Assembly: GCA_031286615.1 (NCBI GenBank)
Contig: JAITUA010000020.1
Coordinates: forward strand, 248,001 to 312,000
Length of the DNA stretch: 64,000 nucleotides
Source: Chryseobacterium sp.
GTDB taxonomy: Bacteria > Bacteroidota > Bacteroidia > Flavobacteriales > Weeksellaceae
Direction of reading: 5' to 3'
In this document: piece after piece, positions 25,486-32,330 of the stretch
Position numbering within the stretch: the first letter of the stretch is position 1
Layout of the letters: each line of letters starts with the position of its first letter
Program-made: the position numbers and the translations under genes
The notes under the pieces: generated by a model
Told to the model about the DNA's origin: nothing
The model's input: the letters and a program-made list of their open reading frames with translations, nothing else
Databases searched by the model: none

Positions 25486-25577
25486 GTTGTTGTAGTTGTG
25501 AATGTAGAAACAGAAGATATGCCTGAAATAAGTGATTTCAGGGCAGAAATATCAGATATGTTTCTTAATAAGTTCAT
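25476..25577 (-). CDS. thr operon leader peptide (attenuator peptide)
   Basis: A 33-codon ORF, ATG 25575-25577 to TAA 25476-25478, between a near-consensus promoter and thrA. It begins MNLLRNISDIS and ends STFTTTTTTP: seven of the last nine residues before the terminal Pro are Thr, and Ile occurs at 7, 10, 17 and 20. This is the composition of the E. coli thr leader (Thr and Ile codons), although the sequence is unrelated. The stop codon lies in the loop of a hairpin that can refold with downstream segments. The start codon is only about five bases from the predicted transcription start. I know of no standard annotation of it in this group. Confidence 0.88.
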   Translation of the reverse strand: MNLLRNISDISALKSLISGISSVSTFTTTTTTP

Positions 25578-25587
25578 TGTAACAGGA

Positions 25588-25617
25588 CAAATGTACAACT
25601 TATTTTGAAACAGCCAA
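25588..25617 (-). promoter_or_regulatory. Promoter of the thr operon
   Basis: TTG (25615-25617) and TACATTTG (25588-25595), 19 bases apart, match the Bacteroidota TTG / TAnnTTTG promoter fully. Transcription should begin near 25582, giving the leader peptide an almost leaderless start. Confidence 0.8.
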
Positions 25618-25660
25618 GTTTTTAACATAATAAAATATATTTCCTTTTTTGGAGATATAC

Positions 25661-25691
25661 TTGGTGTAATTGATTAAAAATGTTACATTTA
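25661..25691 (+). promoter_or_regulatory. Promoter of the double-glycine peptide cluster
   Basis: TTG (25661-25663), 20 bases, TACATTTA (25684-25691): the Bacteroidota promoter with one mismatch at the last position. It is back to back with the thr promoter, and ATG 25718 follows at a normal distance, which excludes the upstream in-frame ATG at 25670. Confidence 0.65.
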
Positions 25692-25717
25692 TAATGTTAA
25701 CTAATAACAAGATACAT

Positions 25718-25909
25718 ATGAAAAATCTAAAAAAAATCAATCGAAATGATTTGAAATCAGTCAACGGTGGAATAGGCCCTTGTACTGCAAACTGCCCTCC
25801 CGGACCTTACGGACCAGGTGAACCGAAATCATGTGCTGACTATCATGCTTTACCGGAATGTTGTAAAGGAAGAGTACTGGTAAGCTTTGAATGCTTTGGC
25901 CCTTTTTAA
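25718..25909 (+). CDS. Double-glycine leader, Cys-rich peptide 1
   Basis: A 63-residue precursor. Residues 1 to 18 (MKNLKKINRNDLKSVNGG) form a double-glycine leader as used by C39-peptidase ABC exporters. The core of about 45 residues has six Cys in the pattern C-x3-C-P ... C ... LPECC ... C, with several Gly and Pro (PPGPYGPGEPKS). It is a paralogue of peptide 4 (same Cys spacing and LP-x-x-C region). Likely a bacteriocin-like or signalling peptide of the kind found in Chryseobacterium genomes; activity is not shown. No processing gene lies nearby. Confidence 0.82.
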   Translation: MKNLKKINRNDLKSVNGGIGPCTANCPPGPYGPGEPKSCADYHALPECCKGRVLVSFECFGPF

Positions 25910-25963
25910 TTTTAATGACAAAGTTTGTTGTTTTTTTATTACTGAATACTAAATTATTACAAT

Positions 25964-26131
25964 ATGAAAACAATTAAAAAATTATCACGCGAAGAAAAGA
26001 AAGGCATCACCGGAGGATTCACTGACATCCAGATTGAAGCTTGCGGAGGAGAACAATTTGTATGTTTCCGTAAAGGCGGCTGGGGATGCTGGTTAAAACC
26101 CGGAGGAACCTGTTATGCACCCATGCTGTAA
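25964..26131 (+). CDS. Double-glycine leader, Gly/Trp/Cys-rich peptide 2
   Basis: A 55-residue precursor missed by length-limited gene finding. The leader MKTIKKLSREEKKGITGG puts Gly-Gly at 17 and 18, exactly as in its neighbours. The core holds four Cys and is rich in Gly and aromatic residues (FRKGGWGCWLKPGGTC). The different core with a conserved leader is typical of ribosomal peptide families, where the leader is recognised and the core varies. It starts 54 bases after peptide 1, so the genes probably share a transcript. Confidence 0.75.
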   Translation: MKTIKKLSREEKKGITGGFTDIQIEACGGEQFVCFRKGGWGCWLKPGGTCYAPML

Positions 26132-26191
26132 CAGATCACGACTTCTATTGTTTCATTAAAAAATCAAAATTTAATTTAAAAATTAACTACC

Positions 26192-26392
26192 ATGAAAAAT
26201 TCAAAAAAATTAAACAGAGAAAATTTAAGAGCTATTATTGGAGGTACTGGAGATACCTGTGCTGTTGATATTGACTGTGGACCAAAAGGTTGTGCCGTTT
26301 GTACAGATTTTAGAGGACGTAAAGTTTGTCTTTATCTTTTTCCTTATGATCCATCAGTTCCAGGGAGTTGTCCCATTCTTGAAGCTCAATAA
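26192..26392 (+). CDS. Double-glycine leader, Cys-rich peptide 3
   Basis: A 66-residue precursor with leader MKNSKKLNRENLRAIIGG (Gly-Gly at 17 and 18). The core has six Cys: DTCAVDIDCGPKGCAVCTD, then RKVCLY and GSCPI. The first four Cys are closely spaced, which would suit disulfides or a metal site. It starts 60 bases after peptide 2. A longer in-frame shadow at 26238 in another frame is not a gene. Function unknown beyond the shared family assignment. Confidence 0.78.
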   Translation: MKNSKKLNRENLRAIIGGTGDTCAVDIDCGPKGCAVCTDFRGRKVCLYLFPYDPSVPGSCPILEAQ

Positions 26393-26444
26393 AAATATTA
26401 AAATCATCAATTTGTTGCGAAACATAAAATTAATTTAAACTACT

Positions 26445-26648
26445 ATGAAAAATCTAAAGAGATTAAACAGAAAAGAACTTCAAACATTACAGGGGGCAGG
26501 TCCAGCCACATGTACAGGATGTCCTAAGAATACGACTTACGGAAATAATCCTGGCGATGCTCCCTGCGAGGCTTTTCAAATGCTTCCTGACCGTTGTAAA
26601 ATGTGCGTGATTGTTGATATGTCATGTATGAGCGGAGGTGTATCTTAA
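26445..26648 (+). CDS. Double-glycine leader, Cys-rich peptide 4
   Basis: A 67-residue precursor, leader MKNLKRLNRKELQTLQGA, with Gly-Ala in place of Gly-Gly at 17 and 18. The core has six Cys (TCTGCPKN, PCEAF, RCKMC, SCMS) spaced like peptide 1, including the LP-x-x-C region, so the two are recent paralogues. A strong terminator follows at 26675, ending the cluster. The altered processing site is tolerated in some double-glycine substrates. Confidence 0.78.
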   Translation: MKNLKRLNRKELQTLQGAGPATCTGCPKNTTYGNNPGDAPCEAFQMLPDRCKMCVIVDMSCMSGGVS

Positions 26649-26674
26649 AATAATATCTGTTTTAATAGCAATAA

Positions 26675-26702
26675 AAAAGCACTGTGTAAAAACAGTGCTT
26701 TT
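26675..26702. terminator. Bidirectional terminator, peptide cluster / nadA
   Basis: AAAAGCACTG, eight-base loop, CAGTGCTTTT: a perfect stem with A and T tracts on both sides. It separates the rightward peptides from the leftward nadA. Confidence 0.85.
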
Positions 26703-26705
26703 CAA

Positions 26706-27725
26706 TTATTTTATGCTTTTGGAAAGATCAAGCATCGCTTCAATAGGTTTCAATGCTCTTAATCTTAATTCTTCGTCAATAAGAATTTCCGGAAGTTCAT
26801 ACTTCATACATAAGTACAATTTTTCCATTGTATTACGTTTCATATAGAAACATTCTGAGCAGTTACAGCTTTCATCAAAAACCAATGCAGGAATCAGTTC
26901 CTTGTGAGGAGCACGTTTTCTCATTTCGTGAAGAATTCCTTCTTCTGTTGCAATAATAAATTTCTGACAGTCGTCTTTTTCTACATAATTCAACAAAGCA
27001 GAAGTAGAACCGATAAAGTGAGCCAGTTTTAACACAGCTTCTTCACTTTCAGGGTGTGCAATAAGCTTGGCATCCGGATTGTCTGCCAGCTGCTGAGCAA
27101 TTCTTTCCATTGAAAATGCTTCGTGTACTACGCAGCTTCCATCCCAAAGGATCATATCACGGCCTGTTTTTTTAGATAAATATCTTCCAAGGTTTTTATC
27201 AGGTGCGAAGATAATTGGTCTGTCTTTCGGAAGCGCTTCTATTACGGTTTCAGCATTTGAACTGGTTACGATGATATCACTTTCTGCTTTAGTTTCTGCG
27301 TTACAGTTGATGTAAGTTGCAATTAAAGCATTCGGGTGCTGTTCACGCATTTTTCTCAACCCTTCTCCGGAACAACCGTCAGCCAGAGAGCATCCGGCCA
27401 TAGTATCAGGAAGAACTACTTTTTTAGTTGGGTTCAGAATTTTAGCCGCTTCTGCCATGAAATGTACACCACAGAATACAATCATGTCAGCATTCGTTTC
27501 TTTTGCCTGTCTTGCCAGTTGTAAAGAATCCCCCAGGAAATCGGCGATATCCTGAATTTCTCCCGGCTGGTAGTAATGGGCAAGAATAACAGCATTTTTT
27601 TCCTCTTTAAGTTTAAGAATGGCTTTTACCAACTCTTCTCCCTGAGGAATAGCTATATCTTTTATATCCAGAAATCCTCTGACAGGAATTGCAGATTTAG
27701 CTTTTTCTAATGTTTCGGTACTCAT
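26706..27725 (-). CDS. nadA: Quinolinate synthase A
   Basis: A 339-residue [4Fe-4S] enzyme that condenses iminoaspartate with dihydroxyacetone phosphate to give quinolinate for NAD synthesis. Motifs: AVILAHYYQPGEIQDIADFL near the start, GCSLADGCSG (cluster Cys), TYINCNAETKAESD, VTSSNAE, and CNCSECFYMKRNTM near the C-terminus with the third cluster Cys. Length fits the family. It is a single gene between terminator and gmk, with no nadB or nadC beside it. Confidence 0.96.
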   Translation of the reverse strand: MSTETLEKAKSAIPVRGFLDIKDIAIPQGEELVKAILKLKEEKNAVILAHYYQPGEIQDIADFLGDSLQLARQAKETNADMIVFCGVHFMAEAAKILNPTKKVVLPDTMAGCSLADGCSGEGLRKMREQHPNALIATYINCNAETKAESDIIVTSSNAETVIEALPKDRPIIFAPDKNLGRYLSKKTGRDMILWDGSCVVHEAFSMERIAQQLADNPDAKLIAHPESEEAVLKLAHFIGSTSALLNYVEKDDCQKFIIATEEGILHEMRKRAPHKELIPALVFDESCNCSECFYMKRNTMEKLYLCMKYELPEILIDEELRLRALKPIEAMLDLSKSIK

Positions 27726-27827
27726 ATCAACCTCAATTTTTTATTATCAGAATTAATGGTAGAAATTAAAAGTTAGATTTTGAGAGTATTTGATTACTCT
27801 TATCTTCCGGCTTCTATTTTCCAGCTC

Positions 27828-28391
27828 TTAATTACTGATAAAACTTTTTATTAAACTTTCTATTTCTTTTTTAGCTACATCAAGATCGGTATTAATCACG
27901 ATCTTATCAAACTCGCTGGCATAGGACATTTCTTCTTCTGCCTTTGCTACGCGGGTTTTTATGGTTTCTGCATCATCTGTATTTCTGGAAATCAATCTTC
28001 GTTCCAATTCTTCAATGGAAGGCGGTTCTATAAAAATAGAAAGGGCCTTTTCACCGAAATATTTTTTTAACGAAATACCTCCTTTTACATCTACATCAAA
28101 AATAACAACTTTTCCCTGATTCCAGATTTTTTCTACTTCAGATTTTAAAGTACCGTAATATTTATCAGTATATACTTCTTCATATTCTACAAAAGCTTCT
28201 TCAGAAATTTTCTGTCTGAATTCATCCGGTGTCAGAAAATGATAATCTACTTGATGAACTTCACTTCCTCTCGGTTGTCTCGTGGTACATGAGACTGAGA
28301 AACTCAGTTCCGGAAATGTTTCCAGCGAATGTTTTACTAATGTAGTTTTTCCGCTCCCTGATGGTGCTGAAAATATAATTACTTTATCCAT
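27828..28391 (-). CDS. gmk: Guanylate kinase
   Basis: A 187-residue enzyme phosphorylating GMP to GDP. P-loop at APSGSGKTTLVKH (8 to 20), GMP-binding segment SVSCTTRQPRGSEVHQVDYH, and lid region RLISRNTDDAETIKTRVAKA. Length and order are canonical. It lies 67 bases after the yicC gene, the same pairing seen in many bacteria, and 102 bases before nadA. The gap contains a stretch of the gctggaag-type intergenic repeat rather than a gene. Confidence 0.96.
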   Translation of the reverse strand: MDKVIIFSAPSGSGKTTLVKHSLETFPELSFSVSCTTRQPRGSEVHQVDYHFLTPDEFRQKISEEAFVEYEEVYTDKYYGTLKSEVEKIWNQGKVVIFDVDVKGGISLKKYFGEKALSIFIEPPSIEELERRLISRNTDDAETIKTRVAKAEEEMSYASEFDKIVINTDLDVAKKEIESLIKSFISN

Positions 28392-28458
28392 AGAGTTGTA
28401 AGTTGCTGGTTGATAGATGATAGTTTGCTATAAACAATCGCCTGTCACCAGTCAACTA

Positions 28459-29316
28459 TTATAATACGTTTAACGTTTGTTCTTTAATTTTTTCCAGGTC
28501 ATCCTTCATCATTACTACCAGTTTCTGGATTTCTGCATGATTGGCTTTAGACCCTAATGTATTGATCTCTCTTCCGATTTCCTGAGAAATAAAGCCCAGT
28601 TTTTTTCCGTTGAAAGATTCATTATCCATTACTTCTTTGTAGTATTTCAGGTGCTGGGTAAGTCTTACCTTTTCTTCAGAGATATCAAGTTTTTCAGTGA
28701 AATAAGCCATTTCCTGGTAAAAACGAGTTTCATCAACATTTTCAAATTCTTTCAAAGATTTTTGATAACGTTCTTTCACGCTAACAATTCTTTCTTCCTC
28801 AAAAGGAATTACTTCTCCAAGATATTTGTCAATATTCTGAATATTCCTGTTTAATTCTTCATGTAGAATGCTGCCTTCAGTTCTTCTGAATTCTTCAAAT
28901 CTGTTCACGGCATTATTGACAATTTTTGCCAGTGCTTCCCATTCACCTTCTGTAAGTTCATCAGGTCTTGACGAGATGGCATCAGGAAGTCTTACTGCCA
29001 TTTTAAGATATTCGAAATCGGGACCGTCAGAAGCTATGTTTTTAAGCTCATTGATGTAAGATTCAATTAAATTTTTATTAATTTTTACATCATTGGACTC
29101 TTCAAGGTTCTCAATATTAACGTAGCAGTCTACTTTTCCACGGATAATCCTATCGTTAAGAATTTTTCTGATCTCAAATTCTTTTTCTTTATAGCGTAAA
29201 GGAATTTTAATATTCAAATCAAAGCTCTTGCTGTTCAGAGATTTAATATCTATAGTAATTTTTTTTCCTTCAAAAACATCTTCGGCTCTACCGAATCCGG
29301 TCATTGATAAAATCAT
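28459..29316 (-). CDS. YicC/YloC family endoribonuclease
   Basis: A 285-residue protein. It starts with MILSMTGFGRAE, the family hallmark, and ends with the conserved segment LGFISQEIGREINTLGSKAN followed by a helical tail. Members of this family are endoribonucleases, shown in E. coli YicC and B. subtilis YloC. A perfect TAnnTTTG box lies 17 bases upstream. It is followed by gmk with a 67-base gap, so both are likely one transcript. Confidence 0.93.
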   Translation of the reverse strand: MILSMTGFGRAEDVFEGKKITIDIKSLNSKSFDLNIKIPLRYKEKEFEIRKILNDRIIRGKVDCYVNIENLEESNDVKINKNLIESYINELKNIASDGPDFEYLKMAVRLPDAISSRPDELTEGEWEALAKIVNNAVNRFEEFRRTEGSILHEELNRNIQNIDKYLGEVIPFEEERIVSVKERYQKSLKEFENVDETRFYQEMAYFTEKLDISEEKVRLTQHLKYYKEVMDNESFNGKKLGFISQEIGREINTLGSKANHAEIQKLVVMMKDDLEKIKEQTLNVL

Positions 29317-29333
29317 AGTTTTTTATTGTTCTA

Positions 29334-29341
29334 CAAAGATA
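29334..29341 (-). promoter_or_regulatory. Promoter -7 box of yicC-gmk
   Basis: On the minus strand TATCTTTG, a full match to TAnnTTTG, 17 bases before the ATG. No clear TTG at the expected -33 position. Confidence 0.5.
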
Positions 29342-29375
29342 AACATTTAAGTGTATAGTTTAGCTAAGTTGAATA

Positions 29376-29466
29376 GCTGGAAGATGGAAGCAGGAAGTGG
29401 GAAGATTGTTGTAAATATAAATTATATCTGATTTTAACTTCCAGCCTCAGGCTTCCATCTTCCAGC
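29376..29466. repeat. Intergenic inverted repeat (GGAAG family)
   Basis: GCTGGAAGATGGAAGC (29376-29391) is matched by a perfect reverse complement at 29451-29466, with about 59 AT-rich bases between. The same GCTGGAAG / CTTCCAGC words recur near 27800 and at 37786-37911, so this is one copy of a dispersed palindromic element. Confidence 0.7.
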
Positions 29467-29500
29467 AAATTAAATAAACTCATTTTCGTAAATTAGCGCA

Positions 29501-30421
29501 GTGAAAAAGAAAAATTTGATTTCTGTAGTAGGACCCACCGGAATTGGGAAAACGAGATTGGCAATTGATTTGGCTCAACATTTCAATACGGAGATTATTT
29601 CCTGTGATTCCCGTCAGTTTTTTAAAGAAATGAAAATAGGCACTGCTGCACCTTCCGAAGAGGAACTTGCGGGGGCACCTCATCATTTTATCGGAAATCT
29701 TTCAGTTGAAGACTATTATTCTATCGGTCAGTATGAAGAAGATGCGCTTCAAAAACTCAAGGAACTTTTTGCAACTCATAACACTGTCATTCTTGTTGGC
29801 GGAAGTATGATGTATGAAAAAGCAGTGATAGAAGGCCTGCATGATCTTCCTGAGGCCAATACTGAAAATCAGGAGAAACTTCAGATTATTCTTGAGCAGG
29901 AGGGAATAGAAAAACTTCAGGAAATTTTACAGGAACTCGATCCTGAATATTTCAATGTGGTGGATATTCACAATCACAGAAGACTTTTGCGTGCTATAGA
30001 TGTGATCTGGCAAACGGATACAAAATATTCTGAACTGATTGCTGTTTCTCAGGATTCCAGAGATTTTAATGTGATCAGAATCGGAATAGAAGCGCCAAGG
30101 GAAGAACTGTATGAAAGAATCAACCGAAGAGTGGATATTATGATGGAAAATGGCTTGCTGGATGAGGTGAAAGGTCTTGAACAATTCAAAGATCTTACGG
30201 CTTTGAATACTGTGGGCTATGCAGAATTATTCAAATATTTTGATGGAGAATGGGATCTTGATTTCGCGGTTTCGGAAATTAAAAAGAACAGCCGAAGATA
30301 TGCAAAACGCCAGCTGACGTGGTACAGAAAGGCAGATGATATTCATTATTTGCAGTTGGGATATTCTCAACAAGATTATGAAGAGTTGCTGAAATGGATT
30401 GCGGAGCAGTTTGAGAAGTAA
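29501..30421 (+). CDS. miaA: tRNA dimethylallyltransferase
   Basis: A 306-residue enzyme that transfers a dimethylallyl group to N6 of A37 in tRNAs reading UNN codons. P-loop VVGPTGIGKTRLAIDLA near 9 to 22, then DSRQFFKEMKIGTAAPS and PHHFIGN, followed by LVGGSMMYEKAV; all are family motifs. The start is GTG at 29501 (MKKKNLISVVG); no better ATG exists upstream. It is divergent from yicC and stands alone. Confidence 0.95.
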   Translation: MKKKNLISVVGPTGIGKTRLAIDLAQHFNTEIISCDSRQFFKEMKIGTAAPSEEELAGAPHHFIGNLSVEDYYSIGQYEEDALQKLKELFATHNTVILVGGSMMYEKAVIEGLHDLPEANTENQEKLQIILEQEGIEKLQEILQELDPEYFNVVDIHNHRRLLRAIDVIWQTDTKYSELIAVSQDSRDFNVIRIGIEAPREELYERINRRVDIMMENGLLDEVKGLEQFKDLTALNTVGYAELFKYFDGEWDLDFAVSEIKKNSRRYAKRQLTWYRKADDIHYLQLGYSQQDYEELLKWIAEQFEK

Positions 30422-30490
30422 CTACTTCTTAACTTTGAAAATATAGATTCCTACGGAATGACATAGTGTGCAGATAAACTAAACGCTTAG

Positions 30491-30571
30491 TTTGTCATTC
30501 TGAACGGAACAAAGTGGAGTGAAGAATCTCAGTAACAATTAAAGAGATTCTTCCTTCGTCAGAATGACAAA
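30491..30571. repeat. Intergenic palindromic repeat (TTTGTCATTCTGA family)
   Basis: TTTGTCATTCTGA (30491-30503) pairs with TCAGAATGACAAA (30559-30571), and GAAGAATCTC pairs with GAGATTCTTC inside. A related half, GATTCCTACGGAATGACA, lies at about 30450. It belongs with the larger tandem copy at 38680. The rest of the 30422-30749 gap holds no gene. Confidence 0.7.
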
Positions 30572-30695
30572 CAGACTGCTTTTAACTTGACTCTATGGAG
30601 CTTTATCTTAAAAATCTATTTGATTTTTCTTAATTAAACTTAACAACTTAAATGTTCTTAATGGTTCGATGATCATTCATTTCATCAATAAAATC

Positions 30696-30725
30696 AAAAA
30701 AAATGCGGCTCTGAAAAGAACCGCA
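30696..30725 (-). terminator. Terminator of the RND efflux operon
   Basis: Leftward, TGCGGTTC, six-base loop, GAGCCGCA, then eight T. One G-T pair in the stem. It lies 24 bases past the stop of the outer-membrane factor gene. Confidence 0.8.
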
Positions 30726-30749
30726 CTTCAACAAATATAATTTAATTTA

Positions 30750-32162
30750 CTACTTCCAACCGCCGCCCAGCGCTCTGTATAGATCTACAATGCTGCTTAA
30801 TCTCTGTCTTTTAATGGAAGCCAGATTCAACTCTGCCTGTAGGGAATTTCCCTGTGCTGTAATCACTTCCAGGTAATTGGCTGAACCTCCTTTGTAAAGA
30901 AGCTGTGCACTTTTAATTCCATCTTTCAAGGTAGTTGCCTGCTCGGTAGCTTTTTGTTCCTGAGCTTTTAAGTTTTCATTGGATACCAAAGCATCTGAAA
31001 CCTCACCTACAGCATTTAATACCGACTGACGGAATGCCAGAACATTTTTCTCTCTTTGAATTTTAGCTACTTCAAGATCTGTTTTCAACTGTCTTTTCTG
31101 AAAAATAGGCTGGGTAAGTCCTCCCAGAACAGACCCGAATAATGAAGCGGGAATCTGAAACCAGTTATCAAACTTGAATGAATTTACCCCTCCATTCGCT
31201 GTAATCTTCAATGAAGGATACATATTGGCCTGAGCAATTCCTACGATAGCGTTTGATTCCAGTAAAACAAGTTCCTGCTGACGAACGTCCGGTCTTCTGC
31301 TTACCATGGCTGCAGGAAGTCCTGCGGCAATATTCTGAGGTAGGGAAGTATCCGACATTTCAATCGTTCTGTTTACTTTATTAGGGATTTCACCTACAAG
31401 AATGCTTAAAGCGTTTTCCTGAATGGCAATATTCTGTTCCAGCTGAGTAATCAGAAGTTCCGTAGCCTGTTTCTGAGCTGCTGCCTGCTGTACACCTAAA
31501 GATGTATTATCACCACTTTCCCACATTTTTTGTGTGATGAGTAATGTATTGCTGCTTAGTTCCAGATTTGATTTTGCAATCCCCAGCTGTCTGTCAAGCA
31601 TTAATAGATTATAATATCCTTGTGCAATGGCAGCTACTACCTGAGTCTGAACTGCTTTTGAAGCTTCGTAAGTCTGCAGATACTGCATTCTTGAAACTTC
31701 CTGCTGGTTTTTAATTTTTCCCCAGATGTCAGCTTCCCATGAAAGGTTGAAAGCTGCATTATAATCCTCAACATGGCTTGATCCTAAAAATAAATTTAAG
31801 CTTTGCCCGTTCATGCTGTTTTTGGAAGGTCTTGAGATTTGCCCGCTTACTCCAAAACCAACATCAGGATATTGCATATATTTTGCCTGTTTCAGTTTTT
31901 CCTGTGAAGCAGCAACCTGCTTTAGAGCAATCTGAAGATCATAATTATTTTTAATTCCTTTTTCAATCAATCCCTGTAAAATAGGATCGCTGAAGAACTG
32001 TTTCCACTCCAGATTCGCTATGCTGGCAGTATCGGCAGTTGCAGTATACTGAAACTTTTCCGGAAGTGGCAGCTCAGGCTCCGTGTATGCCAGTTTTGAC
32101 ACACACGATACAGAGCCTATTGCCAGCGCAAAAGTTAGAATAATATTTTTTACTCGTTTCAT
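30750..32162 (-). CDS. RND efflux outer-membrane factor (TolC/OprM type)
   Basis: A 470-residue lipoprotein. I choose ATG 32162 (MKRVKNIILTFALAIGSVSC), which gives a proper lipoprotein signal with Cys20; the upstream ATG adds nine residues in front of it. The two repeated efflux-protein units follow, with AASQEKLKQAKYMQYPDVG and the mirror segment SRRPDVRQQELVLLESNAIV. It forms the trimeric outer-membrane channel that completes the pump with the permease and periplasmic adaptor upstream. The gap to the permease gene is 168 bases, with no gene in it. Confidence 0.93.
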   Translation of the reverse strand: MKRVKNIILTFALAIGSVSCVSKLAYTEPELPLPEKFQYTATADTASIANLEWKQFFSDPILQGLIEKGIKNNYDLQIALKQVAASQEKLKQAKYMQYPDVGFGVSGQISRPSKNSMNGQSLNLFLGSSHVEDYNAAFNLSWEADIWGKIKNQQEVSRMQYLQTYEASKAVQTQVVAAIAQGYYNLLMLDRQLGIAKSNLELSSNTLLITQKMWESGDNTSLGVQQAAAQKQATELLITQLEQNIAIQENALSILVGEIPNKVNRTIEMSDTSLPQNIAAGLPAAMVSRRPDVRQQELVLLESNAIVGIAQANMYPSLKITANGGVNSFKFDNWFQIPASLFGSVLGGLTQPIFQKRQLKTDLEVAKIQREKNVLAFRQSVLNAVGEVSDALVSNENLKAQEQKATEQATTLKDGIKSAQLLYKGGSANYLEVITAQGNSLQAELNLASIKRQRLSSIVDLYRALGGGWK

Positions 32163-32330
32163 AGTTTTTAAACTTTTAATTGAATACAAAACTTAGAGAG
32201 GTTTTCATTGATGCAAAAATTGTCTTTAGTAGGAGAAAATAGCTGACTTTTTTAAACCATTAAGAACAGCAGGAGAATAGTGAATCCCTTGTCTTAAAAT
32301 TTTCTCTAAGTTTTTGTAATTCATTTTTTA

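Noticed and set aside
25670-25717. Upstream ATG as start of double-glycine peptide 1
   Set aside because: It lies before the -7 box at 25684 and would add residues in front of the standard 18-residue leader.
26086-26268. ORF overlapping peptides 2 and 3 of the double-glycine cluster
   Set aside because: It is a shadow frame across the gap and lacks a leader peptide.
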